The position numbers and the translations under genes are program-made. A DNA stretch of 35,060 nucleotides from NCBI GenBank assembly GCA_964579725.1, contig CAZOHG010000037.1:1-35060 (forward strand), written 5' to 3'. Origin of the DNA: CAZOHG01 sp964579725. GTDB taxonomy: Bacteria; Zhuqueibacterota; JdFR-76; BMS3Abin05. This document shows, in pieces, positions 18,064 through 25,514 of this stretch (positions are counted from its first letter, which is position 1; every line of letters begins with the position of its first letter). Under the pieces are notes generated by a model. It did not search any database. It was not told where the DNA came from and saw only the letters and a list, made by a program, of their open reading frames with translations.

Positions 18064-18972
18064 TTGACGGCAAAACGGGTGTTGGTGGTCGGTTGTAACG
18101 GACTTTTGGGGCAAAAGGTTGCGCGCCGTTTGTTGGAAAATCCGAATGTCACGGTGATGGGGGCCAGCGTGGAACCGGAACTTTTGTTCGACGCACCGCT
18201 TCCCTACCACCAAATGGACATTACGCGCGAAGAAGCTGTGAACCGCCTGGTGTCCAATTGTGCGCCGGATGCCATTGTAAACGCAGCAGCTTACACCAAC
18301 GTTGACCGTGCCGAAATAGAAAAAACCCTTTGCTGGGAAATTAATGTGGTTGGGGTGGAAAATTTGGCCCGCGTGGCCAGAGACATTGGCGCCCGTTTTT
18401 ACCACATTTCAACGGATTACGTTTTTTCCGGTGAAAACGGTTCCTACTCGGAAGAGGACGAACCAGCGCCGCGAGGATTTTACGCCCGGTCAAAACTGAC
18501 AGCCGAGTGGGTTTTGGAGGCTTTCGGCGTCCCGAGTTTCATTGCCCGAACCTCCACGCTGTTCGGCCTGGGGGAGCACGTTCGCCCCAATTTTGTAACG
18601 TGGCTTATTTCGGCTTTACAAGCGCGAAAAGCCGTGACTATTGTGACCGACCAAATCAGCAACCCCACCCTGGCAGACAATTTGGCCGAGGTTTTGGCCG
18701 TTGCCATTGAAAAAGAGGCTGAAGGAATTTACCATGTGACGGGCTCGGAGGCTCTCAGTCGCTACGCCTTTGCCCTGAAAATTGCCGAGGTTTTCGATCT
18801 GAATCCGGCGCTGATTCGAAAGGGCAAAACCGCAGACCTGAAACAACTGGCGCCGCGGCCCTTGAATGCAGCGCTTCGCGTGGACAAGGTTCAACGGGAT
18901 TTGGGCGTTCACCTTTTTACGGTGAAAGAAGCCCTGCGAGAATTGAAAAAACAAATAGAAATGAATTCCTGA
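18064..18972 (+). CDS. RmlD-like NAD(P)-dependent sugar reductase (extended SDR)
   Basis: This cytoplasmic protein (302 aa) is related to dTDP-4-dehydrorhamnose reductase. The Rossmann loop is VGCNGLLGQKVA. The segment NAAAYTNVDRAE is characteristic of the RmlD family, followed by ISTDYVFSGENGSYSEED and the catalytic pair in YARSK (Tyr140, Lys144). The C-terminal DQISNPTLADNLAEVL and IYHVTGSEALSRYAFAL are also RmlD-like. Start choice is uncertain. TTG at 18064 lies about 9 bases after GGGAG and gives the usual short lead-in to the first strand; GTG at 18043 or 18049 would add 5-7 residues. No rmlA/B/C is in the window, so rhamnose synthesis is plausible but unproved. Confidence 0.87.
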   Translation: MTAKRVLVVGCNGLLGQKVARRLLENPNVTVMGASVEPELLFDAPLPYHQMDITREEAVNRLVSNCAPDAIVNAAAYTNVDRAEIEKTLCWEINVVGVENLARVARDIGARFYHISTDYVFSGENGSYSEEDEPAPRGFYARSKLTAEWVLEAFGVPSFIARTSTLFGLGEHVRPNFVTWLISALQARKAVTIVTDQISNPTLADNLAEVLAVAIEKEAEGIYHVTGSEALSRYAFALKIAEVFDLNPALIRKGKTADLKQLAPRPLNAALRVDKVQRDLGVHLFTVKEALRELKKQIEMNS

Positions 18973-19142
18973 GTAAAACAAAAGCTGCTCGTTGTGGCTT
19001 TCGCAAACAGCTGAAAAAAATGTTTTCCGAAGTTTTCATCTGAAAAAAGGGTTTGTGACAACGGTTTCGGAAGCCAAAAATCGGTTCGATAGCATTTCAC
19101 TGGCGCCCAAAAGGGAAATTGACCTGACTAAAGGAGTCTTTT

Positions 19143-19940
19143 TTGGAATTTGAGGCATCTTACCCGTTCTACAGTTCGAACGCAAAGAAAATAGACGACG
19201 TCAACAAAGCGTTGGGTGACAAACAGACGCTGGTCGTCATCCCCACCTACAATGAGGTGCAAAATATTCAACCTGTTCTGGAATCGATTTTCGGGCTGCA
19301 CATTCGAGGTATTTCGGTGTTGGTGGTGGACGACAATTCTCCGGACGGAACGGCGCAGCGTGTTCGGCAGCTTCAGGGGGAACATCCCAATCTGCACCTC
19401 TTGGTGCGGGAAGGAAAAATGGGACTCGGCTCCGCCTACGTGGCGGGTTTCCGATTTGCGATTGAACGAAAATTTGACTATATTTTTGAAATGGACGCTG
19501 ATTTTTCCCACGATCCCAACGAAATTCCCAGTTTTCTCCAAAAAATACAGGATTTTGATCTGGTCATCGGCTCGCGCTACATTCAAGGGGTCAATGTCAT
19601 TAATTGGCCGCTTTCGCGCCTGTTGTTGAGCTATTTTGCCAACGTGTACACACGCGTTATTACGGGGATGCCGATTTCAGACAGCACATCGGGGTACAAA
19701 TGTTTTCGGCGGGAGGTTTTGGAAGCGATTAATCTGGACAAAATCGGCTCCGACGGCTACGCTTTTCAAATTGAAATGGATTTTAAGGCGTGGAAATTGG
19801 GATTCCGATTGACGGAAATTCCCATTATTTTTGTAGACCGCTTCATCGGCCATTCGAAAATGTCCAAAAAGATTGTGCGAGAGGCCGCCTGGATGGTCTG
19901 GAAACTGAAATTTCAGAGTTTGTTCGGAAAAATCGAGTAG
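19143..19940 (+). CDS. Polyprenyl-phosphate mannose synthase-like GT2 (Dpm1 family)
   Basis: This is a GT2 enzyme of the dolichol-phosphate mannosyltransferase type (265 aa), expected to transfer mannose (or another hexose) from a nucleotide sugar to undecaprenyl phosphate at the cytoplasmic face. Landmarks are LVVIPTYNEVQNIQPVLESI, VLVVDDNSPDGTA, MGLGSAYVAGF, the metal-binding DAD at 118-120 in FEMDADFSHDP, VIGSRYIQG, DSTSGYKCFRRE, and the terminal EIPIIFVDRFIGHSKMS characteristic of Dpm1. There are no C-terminal membrane helices, so it is the soluble single-domain form. The TTG start at 19143 is supported by AAAGGAG 6 bases upstream and gives a non-conserved ~28-residue leader. The donor sugar is inferred from family. 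Confidence 0.9.
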   Translation: MEFEASYPFYSSNAKKIDDVNKALGDKQTLVVIPTYNEVQNIQPVLESIFGLHIRGISVLVVDDNSPDGTAQRVRQLQGEHPNLHLLVREGKMGLGSAYVAGFRFAIERKFDYIFEMDADFSHDPNEIPSFLQKIQDFDLVIGSRYIQGVNVINWPLSRLLLSYFANVYTRVITGMPISDSTSGYKCFRREVLEAINLDKIGSDGYAFQIEMDFKAWKLGFRLTEIPIIFVDRFIGHSKMSKKIVREAAWMVWKLKFQSLFGKIE

Positions 19941-19946
19941 CCTTGA

Positions 19947-22028
19947 ATGGACGTTTTGCTTTCGGTTGTGATTGTCAGCTACAATGTGCGTGATTTTTTG
20001 GCACAAACGCTGCGTTCCGTTCAAAAAGCAACCCGTTCTTTTCCGACGGAGATTTTTGTTGTGGACAACCATTCGGAGGACGGTAGTCCTCACCTGGTGG
20101 CCACGGAATTCCCGGAAATTCGGCTCATTCGTAATGAGGAAAATGTAGGATTCGCGCGCGCCAACAATCAGGCACTGGCTCAAGCCTCGGGAAAGTTTCT
20201 GGTTCTTCTGAATCCGGACACCATTGTTCAAGAAGACACTTTTGAAAAATTAATTTTGTTCTTTGACACCCACCCGGATGCCGGCATGGTCGGGTGCAAA
20301 ATTCTGAACCCGGACGGAACCTTGCAATTGGCTTGCCGGAGGAGCTTCCCGACGCCCTGGGTTGCTTTTACCAAATTGGTCGGTTTGGGAACGCTTTTCC
20401 CCAAAAGTCGCCTCTTTGGACGGTACAATCTCACCTACCTGGACCCCGACCAAACCACGGAAGTAGACGCTATTTCCGGCTCTTTCATGATGGTTCGCAG
20501 GGAAGTGCTTGAGCAGGTGGGGCCCTTGGACGAGCGATTTTTTATGTACGGCGAGGATTTGGATTGGTGTTACCGGGTGAAAGAAGCCGGCTGGAAGATC
20601 TATTACGTTCCGGAAACGAAAATTATTCACTACAAAGGGGCCAGTTCGGAAAAGAGCGATCGGGATACGTTGGCGCTTTTTTACCGAGCCATGTTGCAGT
20701 TTGTGCAGAAACATTTCAGAGGGCGCTACCTTTTTCTGCCGCAATGGTTTTTGATTTCAGGGATTGGCATTCGGCTGGCAATGAGTTTTTCCTACCGACT
20801 TCTGAGAAAGCTGGCCTGGCCCTTTGTTGATTTCGTCTTTCTCCAATTGGCTCTGTTGGTGGGACTGCTTTTGCGGTTTGGCTCCCTTAGCCACTGGCGA
20901 GATTTTGGGGTGGTTTCCGCCGTTTACTCGCTGGTGTGGCTGAGCAGCCTTTTCTTTTTCGACCTGTACGACCGGCAGAAATTTTCCGTGTCGCGTTCGG
21001 CCGGTGCGGTTCTTCTCGGCTGGGTTGGCAACGGCGCCTTAACATTCTTTTTCAAACAGATTGCTTTTTCGCGGGCCGTGGTTCTTTTTATGGGCCTGGC
21101 GGCTTTGCTCTTTTTGCCGGGTTGGCGCTTAACGGTGCATTTGCTCATTCGCTCGCGGAAGGTGCCGCTTTTCCGCTCCCTTCAAGATTCCCTCGTCCGG
21201 AAAAAAACGGTTTTGGTAGGAAAAGGAGAGAGCTTGCACCGACTAATTCAACGGCTTCGCGAGCGTTTTGACACCGGTTACGAGGTAGTTGGCGTGGTTC
21301 TGCCCGATGAAAATGGCTCCGAAAACTACCAGGTGCCGGTTTTGGGTACCGTCGAAAACTTGCCCTGGATTCTTCGGAAGGAGGGCGTTAGCGAGGTGAT
21401 TTTTTCGGCCGACAGTTTGAATTACGAACTTATTTTAGAGCTCATTTCACGTGCTCAGGGGTTAGATGTCAATTTTAAAACAGCCGCCACCGACACCGAA
21501 GCCATTATCGGTCGCTCCAGCGTGGATTACATCGGGGACATCCCGCTGGTTGACATTGAATACAAATTGGGTCGAGAGCCGAACCGCATTCTCAAACGCA
21601 GTTTTGATTTGCTTTTTTCGATACTTTCGCTTATTTTTCTATCAGTGCCCTTTTTATATTGGCACTTCCTCCGCGGCAAAAAAATAGAAACGGTGGAAGT
21701 GGCGGCCGAAAAAAGTGGCCGAACTTCCGTACACGTTTTGCAGCCATTCGAGGGTGATTTTTATTCCCTCAAATTCTGGCAAAAGATTCCCCTGTTTTGG
21801 GACGTTTTGTGGGGCCGGCTCAGTTTTGTGGGCGCCGAGCTTTCACCGGCCCAAACAAACGGGGGGAAAAAAATTCATTTGAAACCCGGTTTAACGGGAT
21901 TGGCGCAAATTTACAGAAGTCGAAATTTAAGTACTCTTGAAAAGGAGAAATACGAGCTGTTTTACCTCAAAAATTATTCTCCTTTTTTTGACGTTGAAAT
22001 TTTGGCCAAATCGATTTTTGACATTTAG
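19947..22028 (+). CDS. Fusion: GT2 glycosyltransferase + membrane phosphohexose-transferase-like domain with missing catalytic core
   Basis: The 693-aa protein has three parts. Residues 1-~265 are a WbbL-type GT2 (VVIVSYNVRDFLAQTL, FVVDNHSEDGS, VGFARANNQAL, LLNPDTIVQ, MYGEDLDWCYRVKEAGW). Residues ~275-400 hold several membrane helices, and ~410-545 a Rossmann-like CoA_binding_3 region (KKTVLVGKGESLHRLIQRL, VVGVVLPDENG, VSEVIFSADS), as in WbaP/WcaJ-type enzymes. Residues ~550-693 resemble a bacterial sugar transferase: KRSFDLLFSILSLIFLS, DVLWGRLSFVGAEL, and LKPGLTGLAQIYRSRNLSTLE with KNYSPFFDVEILAKS. The stretch with the catalytic LDELPQ motif is shortened and reads WQKIPL, so Asp-Glu becomes Gln612-Lys613. 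It starts 6 bases after the Dpm1-like gene. The GT2 half is probably active; the phosphotransferase half probably is not. Confidence 0.85.
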   Translation: MDVLLSVVIVSYNVRDFLAQTLRSVQKATRSFPTEIFVVDNHSEDGSPHLVATEFPEIRLIRNEENVGFARANNQALAQASGKFLVLLNPDTIVQEDTFEKLILFFDTHPDAGMVGCKILNPDGTLQLACRRSFPTPWVAFTKLVGLGTLFPKSRLFGRYNLTYLDPDQTTEVDAISGSFMMVRREVLEQVGPLDERFFMYGEDLDWCYRVKEAGWKIYYVPETKIIHYKGASSEKSDRDTLALFYRAMLQFVQKHFRGRYLFLPQWFLISGIGIRLAMSFSYRLLRKLAWPFVDFVFLQLALLVGLLLRFGSLSHWRDFGVVSAVYSLVWLSSLFFFDLYDRQKFSVSRSAGAVLLGWVGNGALTFFFKQIAFSRAVVLFMGLAALLFLPGWRLTVHLLIRSRKVPLFRSLQDSLVRKKTVLVGKGESLHRLIQRLRERFDTGYEVVGVVLPDENGSENYQVPVLGTVENLPWILRKEGVSEVIFSADSLNYELILELISRAQGLDVNFKTAATDTEAIIGRSSVDYIGDIPLVDIEYKLGREPNRILKRSFDLLFSILSLIFLSVPFLYWHFLRGKKIETVEVAAEKSGRTSVHVLQPFEGDFYSLKFWQKIPLFWDVLWGRLSFVGAELSPAQTNGGKKIHLKPGLTGLAQIYRSRNLSTLEKEKYELFYLKNYSPFFDVEILAKSIFDI

Positions 22029-22037
22029 GCAAATTTT

Positions 22038-22994
22038 ATGAACGGTTTTATTTTTGACTTTGAGCGTCCCATTGTGGAGTTGGAGAAAAAAATCCAGGAA
22101 ATGAAAGAATATGCCTACCTGGAAAACGTAGAACTCCGGGACGAGATTCGGCGATTGGAAGCTAAAGCCGAACGTCTGCGCAAAGAAATTTACTCCAAAT
22201 TGACGCGCTGGCAGCGGGTTCAATTGGCACGACATCCCCAGCGGCCTTACACATTGGACTACGTGGAACGGTTCATGCCTGATTTTTTAGAGCTGCACGG
22301 AGACCGCCGCTTTGGAGACGACCCGGCCATTGTGGCGGGCGCAGGGCACATTGGGGAGTGGCCCGTCATGCTCATCGGACACCAGAAGGGACGCACAACG
22401 AAGGAGAAGTTGTTTCGGAATTTCGGCATGCCCAATCCCGAGGGCTACCGCAAGGCCCTGCGTCTCATGCAGACGGCGGCCAAATTTAAGCGGCCGGTTT
22501 TGGCTCTAATTGACACGCCCGGGGCTTACCCGGGAATCGGCGCTGAGGAAAGAGGACAGGGCGAAGCCATTGCCCGAAATCTTTTTGAAATGTCTCATTT
22601 GCCGGTTCCGATTTTGGTGGTGGTGATTGGTGAAGGGGCCAGCGGTGGTGCACTGGGCATCGGGGTAGGAGACCGCATTTTAATGTTGGAAAATACCTGG
22701 TATTCGGTGATCTCGCCGGAAGGGTGCGCGGCTATTCTCTGGCGCGACGCAGCGAAAGCCAAGGAAGCCGCCGAAGCCATGAAAGTGACAGCTCAAGACC
22801 TGTTGGACATGGGCATTGCGGACGAAATTATTCCGGAACCGGTGGGCGGCGCACACCGCAACTACGACGAAGCCGCTAAAATCCTGCAGGAAAAAATCGA
22901 AGCGCAGTTGAAGGAATTAACAGCCATTCCGACGGAAGACCTGTTGGAACAACGGTATCGGCGGTATCGAAAAATCGGACATTGGGCGGAGTGA
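22038..22994 (+). CDS. accA: Acetyl-CoA carboxylase carboxyltransferase subunit alpha
   Basis: AccA pairs with AccD to move the carboxyl group from biotin to acetyl-CoA, the first step of fatty-acid synthesis. The full 318-aa length fits. The N-terminal DFERPIVELEKKIQEMK and coiled helix are typical, followed by WQRVQLARHPQRPYTLDYVE, LHGDRRFGDDPAIVAG, IGHQKGRTTKEK, RNFGMPNPEGYRKALRLM, DTPGAYPGIGAEERGQGEAI, and the oxyanion region GEGASGGALGIGVGD with YSVISPEGCAAILW. The start ATG is 9 bases after the previous stop with no visible Shine-Dalgarno, so expression may rely on coupling. accD and the biotin carboxylase genes are elsewhere. Confidence 0.97.
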   Translation: MNGFIFDFERPIVELEKKIQEMKEYAYLENVELRDEIRRLEAKAERLRKEIYSKLTRWQRVQLARHPQRPYTLDYVERFMPDFLELHGDRRFGDDPAIVAGAGHIGEWPVMLIGHQKGRTTKEKLFRNFGMPNPEGYRKALRLMQTAAKFKRPVLALIDTPGAYPGIGAEERGQGEAIARNLFEMSHLPVPILVVVIGEGASGGALGIGVGDRILMLENTWYSVISPEGCAAILWRDAAKAKEAAEAMKVTAQDLLDMGIADEIIPEPVGGAHRNYDEAAKILQEKIEAQLKELTAIPTEDLLEQRYRRYRKIGHWAE

Positions 22995-22996
22995 AA

Positions 22997-23431
22997 ATGA
23001 TTGAGAATCGAATGCAATTTCGCGTGCGCTACGTAGAAACCGACCAGATGGGAATTGCCCACCACTCCAACTATTTCGCCTGGTTTGAATGTGGGCGGGC
23101 GGAACTTATGCGCGAACTGGGCTACACCTACGCGGAAATGGAAAAAGAAGGGCTCCTCATGCCCATTACGGAGGTGCACTGCAAGTACATTCGTCCCGCG
23201 TATTACGACGATTTGCTGGAATTGCGAACGATTGTGGAAAAATTGCCACGGGCACGAATTTCGCTCCGCTACGAAATTACGCGCGTGGCCACGGGGGAGA
23301 AAATCGCCGAAGGGGACACGACCCTTGCCTTTTTAAATGACAAGCGCAAACCCATTCGGGCTCCCAAAAAATTCTTAGAGGTGCTCACAGCTCATTTTGA
23401 CAATCAAAAAGCGCCTCAGAACAAACGCTGA
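22997..23431 (+). CDS. Acyl-CoA thioesterase, YbgC/4HBT hotdog family
   Basis: This small cytoplasmic hotdog-fold enzyme (144 aa) hydrolyses acyl-CoA thioesters. The active-site helix and loop are clear: RVRYVETDQMGIAHHSNYF, with Asp16 as the expected catalytic residue, then WFECGRAELMRELG. VHCKYIRPAYYDDLLELRT and KIAEGDTTLAFLN are also typical. I chose ATG 22997, preceded by GCGGAG and placed 2 bases after the accA stop. An earlier in-frame TTG within accA has no support. Coupling to accA fits acyl-chain metabolism. In some bacteria YbgC is tied to Tol-Pal, but no tol genes are seen. The substrate is open. Confidence 0.92.
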   Translation: MIENRMQFRVRYVETDQMGIAHHSNYFAWFECGRAELMRELGYTYAEMEKEGLLMPITEVHCKYIRPAYYDDLLELRTIVEKLPRARISLRYEITRVATGEKIAEGDTTLAFLNDKRKPIRAPKKFLEVLTAHFDNQKAPQNKR

Positions 23432-23454
23432 AAAACAAAAGCCGGGTACAAAAG

Positions 23455-23554
23455 NNNNNNNNNNNNNNNNNNNNNNNNNNNNNNNNNNNNNNNNNNNNNN
23501 NNNNNNNNNNNNNNNNNNNNNNNNNNNNNNNNNNNNNNNNNNNNNNNNNNNNNN
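23455..23554. other. Assembly gap of 100 N
   Basis: Exactly 100 undetermined bases lie between the thioesterase gene and the Trm112-like gene. The round number is a typical scaffolding placeholder, so the real distance and any gene between them are unknown. The 23 bases before the gap and 10 after it hold nothing I can name beyond an AGAGG ribosome-binding site at 23555-23559. Confidence 0.97.
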
Positions 23555-23564
23555 AGAGGTAAAC

Positions 23565-23729
23565 ATGTTAGACAAGGAATTACTGGAGATTTTGGCTTGC
23601 CCCAAATGTAAAGGGGATTTGGAATACGACGCGGAAAATAATTACCTGATTTGCCACAAATGTCGCCTGAAATATCCCATTAAAGACGACATTCCCATTA
23701 TGTTGATTGAAGAAGCAGAGAAATTTTGA
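23565..23729 (+). CDS. Trm112-family (UPF0434-like) zinc-ribbon protein
   Basis: A 54-residue protein, complete after the assembly gap. It opens with MLDKELLEILACPKCKGDL, the classic Trm112/UPF0434 entry, with Cys12 and Cys15. A second pair, Cys30 and Cys33 in LICHKCRLKYPIKDDIP, completes a probable zinc site. PIKDDIPIMLIEEA closes the domain. Eukaryotic and archaeal Trm112 activates several methyltransferases; bacterial members have no firmly assigned role, although a similar helper role is often guessed. AGAGG sits 5 bases before the ATG. Because the 100-N gap is immediately upstream, its operon partner cannot be seen. Confidence 0.88.
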   Translation: MLDKELLEILACPKCKGDLEYDAENNYLICHKCRLKYPIKDDIPIMLIEEAEKF

Positions 23730-23772
23730 AGGAAAAATGGGGTGTTTGGGGTGCGTTTTCAACGGAAAAAGC

Positions 23773-23801
23773 TTGATTCGTCGGGGAAATTCAGCTAAAT
23801 T
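23773..23801 (+). promoter_or_regulatory. Weak candidate promoter upstream of the HNH gene
   Basis: TTGATT (23773-23778) and TAAATT (23796-23801) are spaced by 17 bases. Each matches 4 of 6 consensus positions. Transcription would start about 85 bases before the HNH gene. Sequence match only. Confidence 0.25.
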
Positions 23802-23854
23802 GTGTTAAAGTAACGGTAGCGGTTTGGACAAACAGGGGCCTTGACGCAATGCCC

Positions 23855-23890
23855 AGACCACCTTTGTACCTTTTGAAAATCGGGTGGTTT
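23855..23890 (+). promoter_or_regulatory. Inverted repeat covering the ribosome-binding region of the HNH gene
   Basis: AGACCACCT (23855-23863) can pair over 9 positions (two G-U) with GGGTGGTTT (23882-23890) across an 18-base loop. The 3' arm ends 2 bases before the ATG at 23893 and contains the only Shine-Dalgarno-like bases there, so the hairpin could limit initiation. A regulatory role is inference. Confidence 0.3.
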
Positions 23891-23892
23891 CT

Positions 23893-24399
23893 ATGTTGAA
23901 TCGACACGTTCTTATTTTAAATCACAATTACCAGCCCATGACCGTTTGTACGGCTCGACGGGCGATTGTGCTGGTTTATCTTGGCAAGGCCGAATTGGTG
24001 GAAGCCTACGACGCTTACGTGCGCTCCATTAGTCGCCGGTTTGCTGTACCGAGCATTGTACGGTTGGTGCGCTACGTCAAAATCCCGCCGAAGCGCATTT
24101 TGTTGACGAAGAAAAACATTCTGAAGCGGGACAACTTTCGATGCCAGTATTGCGGCAAATGGGAACCGGATTTGACCATTGACCACGTACTCCCAAAAAA
24201 TAGAGGCGGCACTGATAGTTGGGAAAATTTGGTGGCTTGTTGTCACAAATGCAATGCCTTTAAAGGAAATCGAACACCGGAAGAAGCCGGAATGAAACTG
24301 CTGAAAAAACCGAGAAAACCGAATCGTTTGATGTTTATTCAATATTTTATCGGCGTGGCAGACCAACGCTGGAAGCCGTATTTATACATGCCGGATTGA
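23893..24399 (+). CDS. HNH endonuclease-domain protein
   Basis: The 168-aa protein has an unassigned N-terminal part (NRHVLILNHNYQPMTVCTAR, then AIVLVYLGKAELVE) and a C-terminal HNH fold. In the latter, zinc Cys pairs are CQYC (84, 87) and CHKC (117, 120), and the active-site strand is TIDHVLPKNRGG (Asp97, His98). ENLVACC (Asn112) and NAFKGNRTPEEAGM with Asn121 complete the motif. This architecture is widespread as a lone chromosomal gene in cyanobacteria and FCB bacteria. It is not tied to restriction systems or introns, and its role is unknown. The N-terminal half recalls RRXRR-like leader regions, but I would not assign it. It stands alone, between a possible promoter and a strong terminator. 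Confidence 0.88.
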   Translation: MLNRHVLILNHNYQPMTVCTARRAIVLVYLGKAELVEAYDAYVRSISRRFAVPSIVRLVRYVKIPPKRILLTKKNILKRDNFRCQYCGKWEPDLTIDHVLPKNRGGTDSWENLVACCHKCNAFKGNRTPEEAGMKLLKKPRKPNRLMFIQYFIGVADQRWKPYLYMPD

Positions 24400-24411
24400 T
24401 TGGGGCAACGC

Positions 24412-24440
24412 AAAACACCGAAATTTCGGTGTTTTTCTTT
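24412..24440 (+). terminator. Intrinsic terminator after the HNH gene
   Basis: A perfect palindrome with 12-base arms (24412-24423 and 24424-24435) forms a hairpin with stem AAAACACCG/CGGTGTTTT and an AAATTT loop. It is followed by TCTTT. It lies 13 bases after the HNH stop. The A-tract on the 5' side means it could also work in the opposite direction. Confidence 0.8.
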
Positions 24441-24512
24441 GTGAAAAGAAAGCAAAGCGGCGAAGCGAGAATGTGAAAAAGTGGGCAGAAAAAGAGAGGT
24501 TCGTACGAAAAA

Positions 24513-25514
24513 ATGGCAGAATTGAAGCGGATTTTAAGCGGAATGCGACCTTCGGGTAAACTGCATTTGGGGAATTACACCGGCGCGTTGGAAAACTGGG
24601 TGGCCAATCAGAGCAAATTTCAAAATTTTCATCTTGTGGCGGACTGGCACGTTTTGACCACTTCCGTCGAAGACACGTCGCGCATCTGGGAAGATACCAT
24701 CGAAATGATCATCGATTGGCTGGCCGTGGGCATTGACCCCGAGAAAAGCGTTATTTTTGTTCAATCGCACGTCAAAGAACACGCGGAGCTTTTTCTGCTG
24801 TTTTCCATGTTGGTAACGGTTCCCCGACTTCAGCGAAACCCCACCGTAAAAGAACAAATTCGCGAATTGCATCTGGAAGAACGTGTCTCGTACGGGCATT
24901 TGGGTTACCCCGTACTGCAGGCAGCCGACATTCTCATTTACCGCGCCCATTACGTTCCAGTGGGTGAGGACCAGGTGCCTCACGTGGAGCTTACCCGGGA
25001 GATTGCACGCCGCTTTAATTCCCTGTACGGAATGGTCTTCCCTGAGCCCCAGCCCATGCTGACAGCTTTCCGGCGATTGCCCGGTTTGGACGGTGCCAAA
25101 ATGAGTAAATCCAAAGGAAATACGATCTTGCTCTCGGACGATCCCGAAACGATTCAGAAAAAAGTGCGGACAGCCGTGACCGATCCGGCGAAAATCCGAA
25201 TGGGAGACCCCGGACACCCCGAAATTTGTACGGTATTCACCTACCACCAGAAATTTAATGCGGACGAGGTTCCGGAAATCGAAACCGAGTGTCGGAAAGG
25301 TACGCTGGGCTGCGTCGCCTGCAAGAAAAACCTCGCCAACAAATTGGCGGCGTATTTGGCTCCTTTTCGAGAAAAGCGGGCGGAAATCGAGAAAGACCGC
25401 GCCAAAATTCGGGACATTATTGTGGACGGTAACGAGCGGGCTCGAAAAGAGGCTCGCGAAACCATGGAAAAAGTGCGGGAAGCCATGAAAATCGGCTTGA
25501 TGTTGGAGGTGTAA
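24513..25514 (+). CDS. trpS: Tryptophan--tRNA ligase
   Basis: This cytoplasmic class Ic synthetase charges tRNA-Trp. At 333 aa it has bacterial length. The start region LSGMRPSGKLHLGNYTGAL contains the HIGH-equivalent (KLHLGNY, residues 16-22). ADWHVLT, QSHVKEHAELFLLFSMLVTVPRLQRNPTVKEQ, YPVLQAADILIYRAHYVPVG and DQVPHVELTREIARRFN are classical TrpRS segments. KMSKS is at 196-200 in GAKMSKSKGNTI. CRKGTLGCVACKKNLA near the end contains Cys residues of the type seen in bacterial/archaeal variants with extra metal sites; this is not proof of metal binding. The ATG at 24513 follows a purine-rich AAAGAGAGG. It lies downstream of a terminator, so it probably has its own promoter in 24441-24512, though I see no convincing hexamers. 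Confidence 0.97.
   Translation: MAELKRILSGMRPSGKLHLGNYTGALENWVANQSKFQNFHLVADWHVLTTSVEDTSRIWEDTIEMIIDWLAVGIDPEKSVIFVQSHVKEHAELFLLFSMLVTVPRLQRNPTVKEQIRELHLEERVSYGHLGYPVLQAADILIYRAHYVPVGEDQVPHVELTREIARRFNSLYGMVFPEPQPMLTAFRRLPGLDGAKMSKSKGNTILLSDDPETIQKKVRTAVTDPAKIRMGDPGHPEICTVFTYHQKFNADEVPEIETECRKGTLGCVACKKNLANKLAAYLAPFREKRAEIEKDRAKIRDIIVDGNERARKEARETMEKVREAMKIGLMLEV

Noticed and set aside
18980..19016. Short inverted repeat AGCTG...CAGCT after the RmlD-like gene, considered as a terminator
   Set aside because: Only five base pairs with a loop of about 20 and no T-tract on the + strand.
19076..19095. GGTTCGAT-like sequence resembling a tRNA T-loop
   Set aside because: No matching acceptor, D or anticodon arms surround it, so it is a chance match.
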